From: Alloscardovia omnicolens DSM 21503
Lineage (GTDB): Bacteria > Actinomycetota > Actinomycetes > Actinomycetales > Bifidobacteriaceae
DNA length: 64,000 bases
Reading direction: 5' to 3'
NCBI RefSeq assembly: GCF_000420505.1
Contig: NZ_ATVB01000001.1
Coordinates: 124,001 to 188,000 of the forward strand
A model generated the notes under the pieces. That model was given only the letters and a program-made list of their open reading frames with translations, was not told the origin of the DNA and did no database searches. Positions 28,723 to 36,900 of this stretch are shown here, piece after piece; the first letter of the stretch is position 1, and the number at the start of each line of letters is the position of its first letter. The translations under genes and the position numbers were made by a program.

Positions 28723-29118
28723 ATGAGTACGGTGGATAACAACGCACCACGTGAGGCTTTGAACAATGCTACGAACAACGCTACAGACAGCGCATTAAAC
28801 GCTGCACATGAAGCCACCCCATCGCAAGCTAAGCCTTGGGAAATGCAATATGCAGCGTCAACGGAGCTCTTCTCAGCTTTATCGCATGCAGCACGTGTTG
28901 CAATCTGCCATTTTCTCATTGGACAACCACTTACTGTACGTGAGATTCAAGAAAAACTTGGTCTTTCCCAGCCACTTGTTTCTCACCACCTCATGATTTT
29001 GCGCAATGCTCATATTGTGTCTGCACAATCTCATGGTAGAACAACTCAATATTCCATTTCGGACATGCATATTCGCCATATTGTGGTGGATGTATATGCC
29101 CACACAAAGGAGATATAA
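28723..29118 (+). CDS. ArsR/SmtB-family metal-sensing repressor
   Basis: This 131-residue winged helix protein has an Asn/Ala/Thr-rich head (about 1-35), then the HTH core with SALSHAARVAICHFLIGQPLTVRE and IQEKLGLSQPLVSHHLMILRNA, and the wing SHGRTTQYSI. The last helix has HIRHIVVDVYAHTKE, whose His residues could form an alpha5 metal site as in SmtB/CzrA sensors. Cys94-type ELCVCDL sites are absent, which fits zinc or nickel better than arsenic. I place the start at the ATG directly after the palindrome; the longer frame from 28687 would run through the operator. It overlaps the ribosome site of the His/Cys-rich gene 2 bp downstream. Confidence 0.85.
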   Translation: MSTVDNNAPREALNNATNNATDSALNAAHEATPSQAKPWEMQYAASTELFSALSHAARVAICHFLIGQPLTVREIQEKLGLSQPLVSHHLMILRNAHIVSAQSHGRTTQYSISDMHIRHIVVDVYAHTKEI

Positions 29119-29120
29119 CA

Positions 29121-29453
29121 ATGACAGACCTTAAGCACACAATTGCAGAAGATCACGCACACACTCACGGACCTGCCTGCGGACACGAAGCTATTATCCA
29201 CTTAGATCATGTAGATTATCTGCATAACGGGCATGTTCATCACGAGCATGATGGTCATTACGATGAGTGTTCCCACTGCTCATGCGAGCATTGCACGGAT
29301 TCCTGTGCAACATGCACCTGCGCAGATTGCACATGTGAAAACTGCAATCACACCACGTGCTCTTGCGAGCATTGCTCCGATTCTTGCGCACATTGCACTT
29401 GCGAAGACTGCACCTGCGCAACATGCAAGCATCCTCATACCTTAGCTGCCTAA
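29121..29453 (+). CDS. His/Cys-rich metallothionein-like protein
   Basis: This 110-residue protein contains 20 Cys and 20 His. The N-terminal half (1-50) resembles a small actinobacterial His-rich family (GPACGHEAIIHLDHVDYLHNGHVHH). The C-terminal half is two 27-residue tandem repeats (53-79 and 80-106) with identical Cys spacing at offsets 0, 2, 5, 9, 12, 14, 17, 19 and 22, and 19 of 27 residues in common. CxC and CxxC spacing like this is a metallothionein trait. There are no membrane segments or signal peptide. AAGGAG, inside the end of the ArsR gene, precedes the ATG, so the pair is an operon. Zinc or copper storage or detoxification is inferred. The fusion of the two halves is not one I recognise. 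Confidence 0.85.
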   Translation: MTDLKHTIAEDHAHTHGPACGHEAIIHLDHVDYLHNGHVHHEHDGHYDECSHCSCEHCTDSCATCTCADCTCENCNHTTCSCEHCSDSCAHCTCEDCTCATCKHPHTLAA

Positions 29454-29574
29454 ACAGCTCAACTAGGTGCTCTCAGTAAGAAGTAAGAAGTGAAAGGTGG
29501 GAAGCGAGCGCGCGCATAACCTAGCTACCCCAGCAAACCCGCCTCTCGTCTCAAGCACCATATAAGCACCATAC

Positions 29575-29609
29575 GTTCCGCGTTGATAGTAAAAAACTCA
29601 GCGCGGAAC
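29575..29609. other. Inverted repeat in the spacer after the metal operon
   Basis: A 12-bp stem with one G-U pair (29575-29586 with 29598-29609) lies ~120 bp after the His/Cys-rich gene. No T run follows on the plus strand, so it is only a possible terminator. Just upstream, AAGCACCATA occurs twice within 22 bp. The rest of 29454-29726 shows nothing else. Confidence 0.5.
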
Positions 29610-29726
29610 ACGTGTATGTACAGCAAAATTATTGCGCTGATTTACTATAGGGATAGATAGAGATAGCAACGCAAATTACGTCAAGCGATGCAACGAGAAC
29701 GCTGTAAACCAAAAGAAGGAGAAGAC

Positions 29727-30647
29727 ATGAGCGATACTCATTCACGCACTGTGCAATCAGATACAGCACACAGCAAGTTTCGCATGATTTTAGTCGGTTT
29801 CGCTTTTCTTCTGTAGTTATCAGTAGCTATTCTTTTCGTTCTTCGTTTTCAAGAGCATATAGTGTGGGCAAGTGGCGTACTTCAACTGCTCGCACTTATT
29901 GTTACCTTCTTTATTGTTGGCTCAGATTCAAATTCGGCATTCAAAATCACATAGCTCGTTTTTATTGGTCTCACCCCTGTGGTTGGTTTAATCGTTTACC
30001 TTCTTTTAGGAAATCCTAATGCCACACGCATAAGCAAGAAAGCATTCAATAAGAATCATCGCACGCTTATGCAGTTCCTTCAGCGGTCAAACGCCACTCT
30101 CACACAACTCGATAAAACGGATAAAGGCATTGCTAATCAGTTCCGTTATCTGCAAAAACAAGCCTCCTACCCTACGTATACTCATACAGACGTGCAGTTT
30201 TACAGCGACGCAAGTGACGGTTTAGAAGCCCAGTTACGGGATTTAGATAAAGCAGAACATTTTATTTTTATGGATTATCATGCCATTGAGGACGGCGAGT
30301 CTTTCCAACGTAGTTCCCGTATTCTTGCACACAAAGCCCAGCAAGGCGTTGAAGTACGTCTTATGTATGACGATGTTGGATCAGCCAGTTTTATCAATCG
30401 CTCTTTCATAAAAAAGATGCGCTCGCTGGGCATTCAATGCAAAGTATTTAATCCTTTACTGCCTTTCTTAAATATTTTCGTTAATAACCGCGATCATCGC
30501 AAAATTACCGTTATCGATGGCCGTGTCGGTTTTACTGGCGGTTATAACCTCGCGAACGAATATTTTAATATTGATAGTCCGTACGGTCATTGGAAAGACA
30601 CAGGTCTTCGTCTTGAAGGAGATGCCGTTCAAAGCAAGTTCAGCTGA
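29727..30647 (+). pseudogene. Cardiolipin synthase, broken by two amber codons and 3' truncated
   Basis: The frame starts at an ATG with GAAGGAG upstream. It encodes two N-terminal membrane helices, interrupted by in-frame TAG codons at 29814-29816 and 29952-29954. The second lies where related enzymes have Trp, so TGG-to-TAG is likely. The soluble part carries SSRILAHKAQQGVEVRLMYDDVGS and one HKD motif in NRDHRKITVIDGRVGFTGGYN. The second phospholipase D domain is missing: sequence stops at GDAV and a stop follows where DUF1054 coding on the other strand begins. About 306 codons of an expected ~490 remain. A shorter translated product from 29979 has no obvious ribosome site. Confidence 0.8.
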
Positions 30648-31166
30648 ACCAGGTTGCGCTACCCGACCAATCATCCATTCTGCCTTCTTCACGCTTGCTA
30701 CCCGCTCAAAAAAGCCTTTGCAATCAACCTCGCTCAGCGCTTCGTACGACACGCGCGTATGATCAGCAATCAGCACATAATCAGAGGATAAATCATCAAA
30801 ATCAGAGGTTCGAGAAGAAAAATCTGCGGCAATCTCTTTCTCATGCAAGGGATTATCGATGCATGCGAGCATGATCGCCACATACTGTGCGTTTATAGCA
30901 ATCTGAAAATGCGGGTATTTCTTATATCCACGCTTATCGCCACCAATAGCTACCCACGTGCTCTCCGGCGCGTAAGCTGTGCGACGCAAATGCTTTGCCA
31001 CATGCACGAAAAGAGGCTGCTCGAGCTCTAAACGCGACTGCACATGCTCAGCAATACTGCGTCCATACTTGTTAAATAATGGCCACAGTTGCGCACGAAT
31101 TGCCTCCATACGCCCGTCTAAACCGGCAACATCAAAAACACTAAAAGCCGCTGCATCAAAAGTCAT
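30468..31166 (-). CDS. DUF1054 (UPF0637/YktB) family protein, C-terminus replaced
   Basis: The first ~177 residues match the DUF1054 family: FSVFDVAGLDGRMEAIRAQLWP, the PHFQIAINAQYVAIMLACID block and the SSDYVLIADHTR segment. Function of this family is unknown. I place the start at 31166. Homology ends near AQPGS (about 30645). The remaining codons to 30468 are the antisense of the cardiolipin synthase fragment, so the native C-terminal ~35 residues were lost and replaced. The product is probably not functional. The start is uncertain, as a GTG 22 codons upstream is also in frame. Confidence 0.6.
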   Translation of the reverse strand: MTFDAAAFSVFDVAGLDGRMEAIRAQLWPLFNKYGRSIAEHVQSRLELEQPLFVHVAKHLRRTAYAPESTWVAIGGDKRGYKKYPHFQIAINAQYVAIMLACIDNPLHEKEIAADFSSRTSDFDDLSSDYVLIADHTRVSYEALSEVDCKGFFERVASVKKAEWMIGRVAQPGSAELALNGISFKTKTCVFPMTVRTINIKIFVREVITASKTDTAIDNGNFAMIAVINENI

Positions 31167-31278
31167 ACTTCTGTTTGTATGCGAGCACGCACCGCACACA
31201 GAACACAGCAGCCTAGACATGGTGAAGCTCACATTTTTGAGTTTGGTGTGGTTCTACTGACTCTGTTAAGCTAATCGC

Positions 31279-31344
31279 GTTATGTAACTGACGGAAGTAG
31301 ATTAACCACAGGGAGTATAACCGTAGGAAGCCGACCGTCTGGGC
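31279..31344 (+). promoter_or_regulatory. ZTP (pfl) riboswitch aptamer
   Basis: GTTAT (31279-31283) pairs with ATAAC (31317-31321) as P1. The conserved CCACAGGGAG segment, and ACCGTCTGGGC at 31334-31344, match the pfl/ZTP motif. CCGTC (31335-31339) is complementary to GACGG (31290-31294), the pseudoknot expected in the motif. The known family senses ZMP/ZTP, signs of folate shortage. A terminator and an OFA-type transporter follow. Confidence 0.8.
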
Positions 31345-31345
31345 G

Positions 31346-31377
31346 AAAGAATCCCAGCACGTTTGGGCTTCTTTTTT
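31346..31377 (+). terminator. Riboswitch-associated terminator
   Basis: An 11-bp stem with one mismatch (31346-31356 with 31364-31374) and a run of T to 31377 lies two bases after the aptamer. CTGGG of the aptamer (31339-31343) can also pair with CCCAG (31353-31357) of this stem, a plausible switching interaction. Confidence 0.75.
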
Positions 31378-31404
31378 GTTGTCTATTTACGCGAGGCCAA
31401 CTCT

Positions 31405-32748
31405 GTGAAAAACAAATGGACAGTGGCTGCTATTCCAGCCCTTCTGATTCACGTAAGTATTGGTACCGTTTACTGCTGGTCTTCTTTTAGCGAAAGTTTA
31501 GCTGCCGAAGTGGGAGTTCCTACCGCTACCCTCGGCTGGGCATTTAGTTTAGCTATTTCCTTCCTTGGCATGTCTGCAGCTTTTGCTGGTTCTTTTGTGG
31601 AGCATAATATTCACAAGGCATCTCTTACCTCCTGTATTTGCTTTACTATCGGCATGATTGGTACGGGCGTTACCGCTCAGTTTACGCATCAGCTCGGTTC
31701 TACTTTAAGCTTGATTTTGATTTACCTCTTCTACGGTGCGATTATGGGCGTCGGTTTGGGTATTGGCTACATTACTCCTGTGAAAACCTTGATGCTGTGG
31801 TTCAAAGATAATAAGGGGTTGGGCACCGGTATTTCCATTATGGGTTTCGGTTTAGCAAAAGCTATTGCTAGCCCAGTGATGAACTATCTGCAGGATGCTG
31901 TGGGCTTGGCTACGATGTTCTACATTTTGAGTGTCGTGTATTTTGTAATGATGATGATTGGTCATTTCCTTCTTGAAAAGCCAGCTGGATGGACCGAAGA
32001 TCCGAATGCAAGCACTAAGCCAGACTTCTCTATCTTTAAGAACAAGCAATTCGTAGGTATTTGGATTATGTTCTATTTGAATATTACCTGCGGTTTAGCT
32101 TTGATTTCTTATGAGAAGTCCATCTTGAAGGTGATGGGCGTAGGTCTTGCGGTTATTTCCTTTGTGCAGATGCTTACTGCTGCCAGCAACGCTTTGGGTC
32201 GTTTGGGCTATTCAATGGTCAGCGATTATTTGAAGGATCGCAACACTGTTTACAAGATCATTTTCGCATCTTGCGTTCTGCTGTGCTTGGCAACCTTCAT
32301 GTTTAAGGGTGTAAACGCTGACCTTGTTGTGCTTGTTGTTGCTCTGCTTCTGGTTATTAACGCGGGCTATGGCGGCGGTTTCAGCACGCTTCCGGCATTA
32401 CTTTCCAGCCGCTTCGGTATGGATAAGATTTCCGGCATTCACGGCGTAGCTCTGTCTGCATGGGCTTTCGCAGGTTTGACCGGTAACCAGATTACTGCGG
32501 CTGTTTTGAGCGCAACTGGTTCCTATAACCTCGTCTTCCTTATTTTGGCAGCGCTCTATGGTGTAGCGTTAATTATCTCCTACACCATGGTTAAGCCTCA
32601 AAATAAGCTCTTTATGGCTCTTAAGCGTCGTTCTGGTTTGACTGGGACGGCGCTTCAAGTTTTATTTGAGACATCGCGTGGTGAGCCGCATGTGTGGGTG
32701 GCGTGCTCACATCATTGGAATCATCATCGTCGCTCTCGTTCAAAATAA
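31405..32748 (+). CDS. OFA-family MFS transporter (oxalate/formate antiporter-like)
   Basis: This 447-residue major facilitator has 12 membrane segments. IHVSIGTVYCWSSFSESLA and LGWAFSLAISFLGMSAAFAG near the N-terminus, and GVGLGIGYITPVKTLMLWFKDNKGLGTG between helices 3 and 4, are typical of the OFA family. I place the start at a GTG at 31405 behind GCGAGG; a longer frame would start within the terminator. The substrate is unknown; the ZTP riboswitch suggests a one-carbon or related compound. The last ~40 residues lack membrane segments and are antisense to the K+ channel gene, so the native end may have been lost. Confidence 0.82.
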   Translation: MKNKWTVAAIPALLIHVSIGTVYCWSSFSESLAAEVGVPTATLGWAFSLAISFLGMSAAFAGSFVEHNIHKASLTSCICFTIGMIGTGVTAQFTHQLGSTLSLILIYLFYGAIMGVGLGIGYITPVKTLMLWFKDNKGLGTGISIMGFGLAKAIASPVMNYLQDAVGLATMFYILSVVYFVMMMIGHFLLEKPAGWTEDPNASTKPDFSIFKNKQFVGIWIMFYLNITCGLALISYEKSILKVMGVGLAVISFVQMLTAASNALGRLGYSMVSDYLKDRNTVYKIIFASCVLLCLATFMFKGVNADLVVLVVALLLVINAGYGGGFSTLPALLSSRFGMDKISGIHGVALSAWAFAGLTGNQITAAVLSATGSYNLVFLILAALYGVALIISYTMVKPQNKLFMALKRRSGLTGTALQVLFETSRGEPHVWVACSHHWNHHRRSRSK

Positions 32749-33454
32749 TCATTAAATCAGCAGTCAAAATAGACGATGGTAGAGCGATAACAGCAATACC
32801 TAAAATAGATGAGAGCATAGTAAAGGTTTTACCCACAACAGTTACAGGATATAAATCACCGTATCCCACTGTAGTAAGCGATACTGTTGCCCAATACAGA
32901 GCGTTAAAGAAGTTCTTAAAAGTATCTGGCTCTACGTTGTACACAATCAAAGCAGACACAAAAATATAGCCGACAGCAATGCAGAAAATAATAGTAAAAG
33001 GTTCACGCTGTTTTTTCAGTGCTGTCACGATTAAATCAACAGAACGACGACGACGTAAATTCTTAAACACCATCATGCCTCGCACAGTGCGCAGCAAACG
33101 AATTAATCGGAAAACACGCCATCCGTGGTTTATCGGGAAGAAACCTGGCAGAATCGAGAGTAAATCAATAATTGCCATAGGTCGTAAAGGGTACAGAAGA
33201 AAGCTCTTCCAACGTGCCCTGCCCTGGTGCTGTGGCGGTTCAGATAAATCAGCGCAAATCCAATGCAAAATATAGTCCACCACAAAAATAAACGTCGCAA
33301 TGCCGTCTAGCCACTGCATCCAAAGCGGAATATGAGTAACTATCATCAACGGTATAAGACTTACGGCAATAACCACCAACATGGTTTTATCGTAAGACGA
33401 CACATCTTCATTAGCGTCTGGTTCAATAAAGAACCATAATTCTCGTCGATTCAT
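32621..33454 (-). CDS. Voltage-gated-type potassium channel
   Basis: This 277-residue six-helix cation channel has the selectivity filter TTVGYGD between the last two helices and an S4-like helix with regularly spaced arginines (RVFRLIRLLRTVRG), followed by RRRR. The cytoplasmic tail is acidic, then His-rich and Pro-rich. No RCK or cyclic-nucleotide domain is present. The tail overlaps the OFA transporter frame by 128 bp on the opposite strand. A role in potassium flux or membrane-potential control is known for the family. Confidence 0.9.
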   Translation of the reverse strand: MNRRELWFFIEPDANEDVSSYDKTMLVVIAVSLIPLMIVTHIPLWMQWLDGIATFIFVVDYILHWICADLSEPPQHQGRARWKSFLLYPLRPMAIIDLLSILPGFFPINHGWRVFRLIRLLRTVRGMMVFKNLRRRRSVDLIVTALKKQREPFTIIFCIAVGYIFVSALIVYNVEPDTFKNFFNALYWATVSLTTVGYGDLYPVTVVGKTFTMLSSILGIAVIALPSSILTADLMIILNESDDDDSNDVSTPPTHAAHHAMSQIKLEAPSQSNQNDA

Positions 33455-33507
33455 ATGAATATTTTACGATATGCGATGGTTTCAGGCTCACGTTAAGCTT
33501 GAGTGTT

Positions 33508-34005
33508 ATGCGTATTGTTGTACAAAAAGTTTCTCAAGCATCTGTGATGATTGATGCTGACGAGAATCAACCTGAAACCCTAGAATTTAATAACTTAGCT
33601 GAAGATGAACGCAGTATTAATCACGGCTTTGTGCTCCTAGTGGGCGTTGAGGATGCCGATACCGATGCTGATGTAGCGTGGGCGGCGAAGAAAATTGCGC
33701 ATATGCGCATTTTTGAAGATGACCTAGGCAAAATGAATCGCAGTATTCTCGACGTTCATGGCAGCATTCTATCAATTTCTCAATTCACGGTGTACGCCAA
33801 TGTGAAACGAGGAAACCGCCCAAGTTTTACTGAAGCAGGATCGCCTGAACATGCCGAAAAACTGTGGAAACAATTCAATGCCACACTCACGAAGGAGTAT
33901 GGCATTGACGTGAAAACGGGGATTTTTGCTTCTCATATGCATGTATCGCTCAACAATGACGGTCCCGTAACCATTATTGTTGATTCAGCAATTATGCGCG
34001 GCTAG
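33508..34005 (+). CDS. dtd: D-aminoacyl-tRNA deacylase
   Basis: This enzyme removes D-amino acids from mischarged tRNA. The 165 residues carry SISQFTVYANVKRGNRPSF, with the conserved SQxT region, and NNDGPVTIIVDS near the C-terminus, the two signature regions of DTD. A loop near residue 20-40 (DENQPETLEFNNLAEDERSINH) is an insertion relative to short family members. I start at the ATG at 33508, not the TTG three codons upstream. The 3' end overlaps the convergent antiporter gene by 14 bp. Confidence 0.9.
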   Translation: MRIVVQKVSQASVMIDADENQPETLEFNNLAEDERSINHGFVLLVGVEDADTDADVAWAAKKIAHMRIFEDDLGKMNRSILDVHGSILSISQFTVYANVKRGNRPSFTEAGSPEHAEKLWKQFNATLTKEYGIDVKTGIFASHMHVSLNNDGPVTIIVDSAIMRG

Positions 34006-35323
34006 TTGCTTTGTGCGGCTTATGCTGCACAAGAATAGCAATAATCACGCATACAAAGAGCAAGAACTGATAGAACAAGAATGGCATAATAGCCACGGCA
34101 CTAATCTTAGCAATACTAGCTGCAATAAGAAGTTGTGCGCCGTAAGGAATAATACCCTGACCAATACAGGAGAATGTATCGAGCAAAGACGCGGTTTGTC
34201 GAGGCTCAATATCGAATTCTTTACTAATATCGCGCGCAATAGGAGCAGCCATAACAATAGCTACTGTATTATTTGCCGTGGCAATATCCATAAAGAGTGT
34301 GAGCAAACCGATACCGAAACTTCCGCCGCGACGACCGTTAAAATGTGTTTTGATTTTCTCAACAATCCAGGCAAAGCCGCCATTATTTTTAATCAAAGCG
34401 CCAATAGCTGCCACGAGAATAGCCACAATAATTGTTTCATTCATGCCGGCAGTACCCTCTTTAAAAGCAGTAAGCATGGTCATACCGTTTAAGGAACCTG
34501 TTGCTAGTCCTACAAGAGAGAAAAGAACAACTCCTGCGCATAGAACGCCGAACACATTAAACCGGCACAGCGATGCAATCAGCACAACAATGTATGGAAT
34601 CACTTGCCACACGTTGAAGTCATAGTGCAGATCAACGTTCATTGGAGTGCGAAAAGAGATAATTACTAAGATAGCGAAGGAGCCGATAGCTGCTGGCAGA
34701 GCAATCTTAAAGTTTGTAATGAACTTATCAATCATTGCCACGCCCTGAGTTTTTGTAGCAGCAATCGTGGTATCGGAAATAAAGGAGAGGTTATCGCCAA
34801 ACATAGCGCCACCCACAACCGTGGCAATGCTCAAAGGAACAGATAACGCAGTGCTTTGAGCAACGTTCAGCGCAATAGGAGCTAAAACTGTAATTGTTCC
34901 TACACTCGTTCCCATAGCCATGGAAATTAAGCAGGCAATAAGGAAAAGTCCTGGCAGAGCAAAACGTCCTGGTAAAATAGTGAGCAACATATTCGCTGTG
35001 GATTCAGCTCCACCTGCAGCCTGCGCTACCCCACTGAAACATCCTGCTACAATAAAAATAAAAATCATAATGGCAATGTTTTCATCGCCAATACCACGAG
35101 CGCATAACCGGATTTTCTCGTCGAAACTGCTGCCGCGCGTTTGTAAAAGCGCCACAATAAGCGCTACAAAGAAGGCTACAACAACGGACATGACGTAAAA
35201 GCCCTTTTGCCCATGTGTAGGGTTGATGTATTCAAAGTAAATGCCCGCGCCTAAGTAGATGACGAGGAAGACGATAATGGGTAGAAGAGCTAATCCGCTC
35301 GATTTTTGAGATGTGTCGTTCAC
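33992..35323 (-). CDS. NhaC-family Na+/H+ antiporter-like protein
   Basis: This 443-residue membrane protein has about 11 or 12 helices. The GTSVGTITVLAPIALNVAQ and GGAMFGDNLSFISDTTIAATKTQG segments match the NhaC/TenA-like ion-transporter superfamily, in which the GDNxSPxSDTT block is a hallmark. Substrates in the family include Na+/H+ and organic anions; this one is not determined. The gene is preceded by its own spacer (35324-35406), in which I see no clear promoter. Confidence 0.85.
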   Translation of the reverse strand: MNDTSQKSSGLALLPIIVFLVIYLGAGIYFEYINPTHGQKGFYVMSVVVAFFVALIVALLQTRGSSFDEKIRLCARGIGDENIAIMIFIFIVAGCFSGVAQAAGGAESTANMLLTILPGRFALPGLFLIACLISMAMGTSVGTITVLAPIALNVAQSTALSVPLSIATVVGGAMFGDNLSFISDTTIAATKTQGVAMIDKFITNFKIALPAAIGSFAILVIISFRTPMNVDLHYDFNVWQVIPYIVVLIASLCRFNVFGVLCAGVVLFSLVGLATGSLNGMTMLTAFKEGTAGMNETIIVAILVAAIGALIKNNGGFAWIVEKIKTHFNGRRGGSFGIGLLTLFMDIATANNTVAIVMAAPIARDISKEFDIEPRQTASLLDTFSCIGQGIIPYGAQLLIAASIAKISAVAIMPFLFYQFLLFVCVIIAILVQHKPHKATSRA

Positions 35324-35406
35324 GTAAAACTCCCTTATTTTCTTTCGCCACTCATGCTAGCACGGCAGCACACTATAAGTAGAAACTACGCAGATGACTA
35401 TATTAC

Positions 35407-36690
35407 TTATTCTTTGTTTGAGGGATTAGAGGGATTAGTGACGAGGTCTTGAAGATAAAAATTCGCTCCCAACTGCGCATTGCTCAAAATAGTTATATCG
35501 CGTATCGTGTGACCATTCTGTTTAGACAAACTCACTATATGCGGATTATGTAATGCGTAATCTGACTCATAGATAAGCACCCCAAGCGTTGCATCCGTGC
35601 CCGACACACAATAAAAGTACTTCTGGTTATGAGAATCGTATGTTCTATCTCGTATGGAATCAGAAAATATGGTGGTCTGCCCATCCGCAATACGTGTTTT
35701 CAGCACAGATCCGTTGTCTGCCACCCATATAAGCGAGCCGTCATCGGTTACGGAATGCGCATCATATTGCATGAGAAAATTACTGACCATATCTGCATCT
35801 AACGCTGCTCCCTGAGAATCAGTTACCGGATGTACAGCAATATCTCCCGTCACAGTATTCATTGTTACAAGAGCAAGAAAATATTCGCTTCCCCACTGAT
35901 CCGTGCGGATTAAAGAAGGATCTATATTTAAGTCGCTCTGTTTATTCAACACGTGCACAGAGAAATGAGCGAGCATGATAATAGATGACTTGTAGCACGG
36001 TAATACTGATTGTCCGAGAGAAGCTGCGTCAAACTGTGTGGATTGAGAGGCTATTCGTGAAGAATCGAACTGCTCTTCTTTAAGAACACGGTCAAAAGAT
36101 AGCTGCACATGAGAAGTAGCATCTGGGGCTTCTGCTGTTACAGCAAAAACATTGTTCCCACACTCGCTCATGGCATTGTAGCGCTGATCCGAACGAATAT
36201 TATGTGTGCTTATCTTGTGCGGATTCGCAATCATCAGCTGATAGTTGTTACCAGATGATTGGGAATAATTCTCGTAGAGAATTGCTTGACTTAGACCATC
36301 TGTTAAAGGCACAATGCCGAGCGGCGAAGCTGTTGCCTGCCTAACTCGCAGGGAATTACGTTGATTACTCAGCCAACGTTGAACATGGTTATCACTATAG
36401 AAAAAGCTCTGAGGAGACCACACGACATTACCGTTATAAGCATCTTCTATTTTTACGGAAGTCGAGCGACCATCTGCTGTCACAAAGAAAAGATATCCCT
36501 GTTCGTTTTCGGGAGCAATAGAGCCGCTCCGATATTTCTTGGACAGCAAAGCCCAGCGATAATCAGCAGGATTGATTCGCGTGAAATCAACATTTCGAGG
36601 CATAAAAATATGTGTGCACAGACACAGTAAGATAAACAGAACGGTTATCTTAAAAAATCTTTTCTTCGTGTGCGTTTGTGTGGTAGTCAT
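35407..36690 (-). CDS. Unrecognised single-anchor exported protein
   Basis: This 427-residue protein is not one I recognise. A basic N-terminus is followed by one hydrophobic helix (about 14-30), probably an uncleaved anchor or signal. The remainder is a soluble domain rich in Ser, Asp and Tyr, with repeated short beta-like segments such as SLIWVADNGSVLKTRIADG that recall a beta-propeller. I place the start at 36690 because GGAGGGGG lies 4 bp before it; a longer frame from 36768 lacks such a site. It stands alone between the antiporter and the tmRNA. Confidence 0.7.
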   Translation of the reverse strand: MTTTQTHTKKRFFKITVLFILLCLCTHIFMPRNVDFTRINPADYRWALLSKKYRSGSIAPENEQGYLFFVTADGRSTSVKIEDAYNGNVVWSPQSFFYSDNHVQRWLSNQRNSLRVRQATASPLGIVPLTDGLSQAILYENYSQSSGNNYQLMIANPHKISTHNIRSDQRYNAMSECGNNVFAVTAEAPDATSHVQLSFDRVLKEEQFDSSRIASQSTQFDAASLGQSVLPCYKSSIIMLAHFSVHVLNKQSDLNIDPSLIRTDQWGSEYFLALVTMNTVTGDIAVHPVTDSQGAALDADMVSNFLMQYDAHSVTDDGSLIWVADNGSVLKTRIADGQTTIFSDSIRDRTYDSHNQKYFYCVSGTDATLGVLIYESDYALHNPHIVSLSKQNGHTIRDITILSNAQLGANFYLQDLVTNPSNPSNKE

Positions 36691-36900
36691 ACGCCCCCTC
36701 CAGCGCTGAGAAAGCTTCACGAGAGCACCTTTGCTTCGCGCGAGAGCTTTTCTACTATTGTAGCGCACTCAGACACGGGATTTTTGCGCTGATACGTTAT
36801 TTATCGGCATTATTTTGCTCTGAGAGAGGAGATAACAGTTTTTCTGTGTATACTAGAGACTTGTATGCATCTACGTATACAAGGTTTTACAACTGAATAT

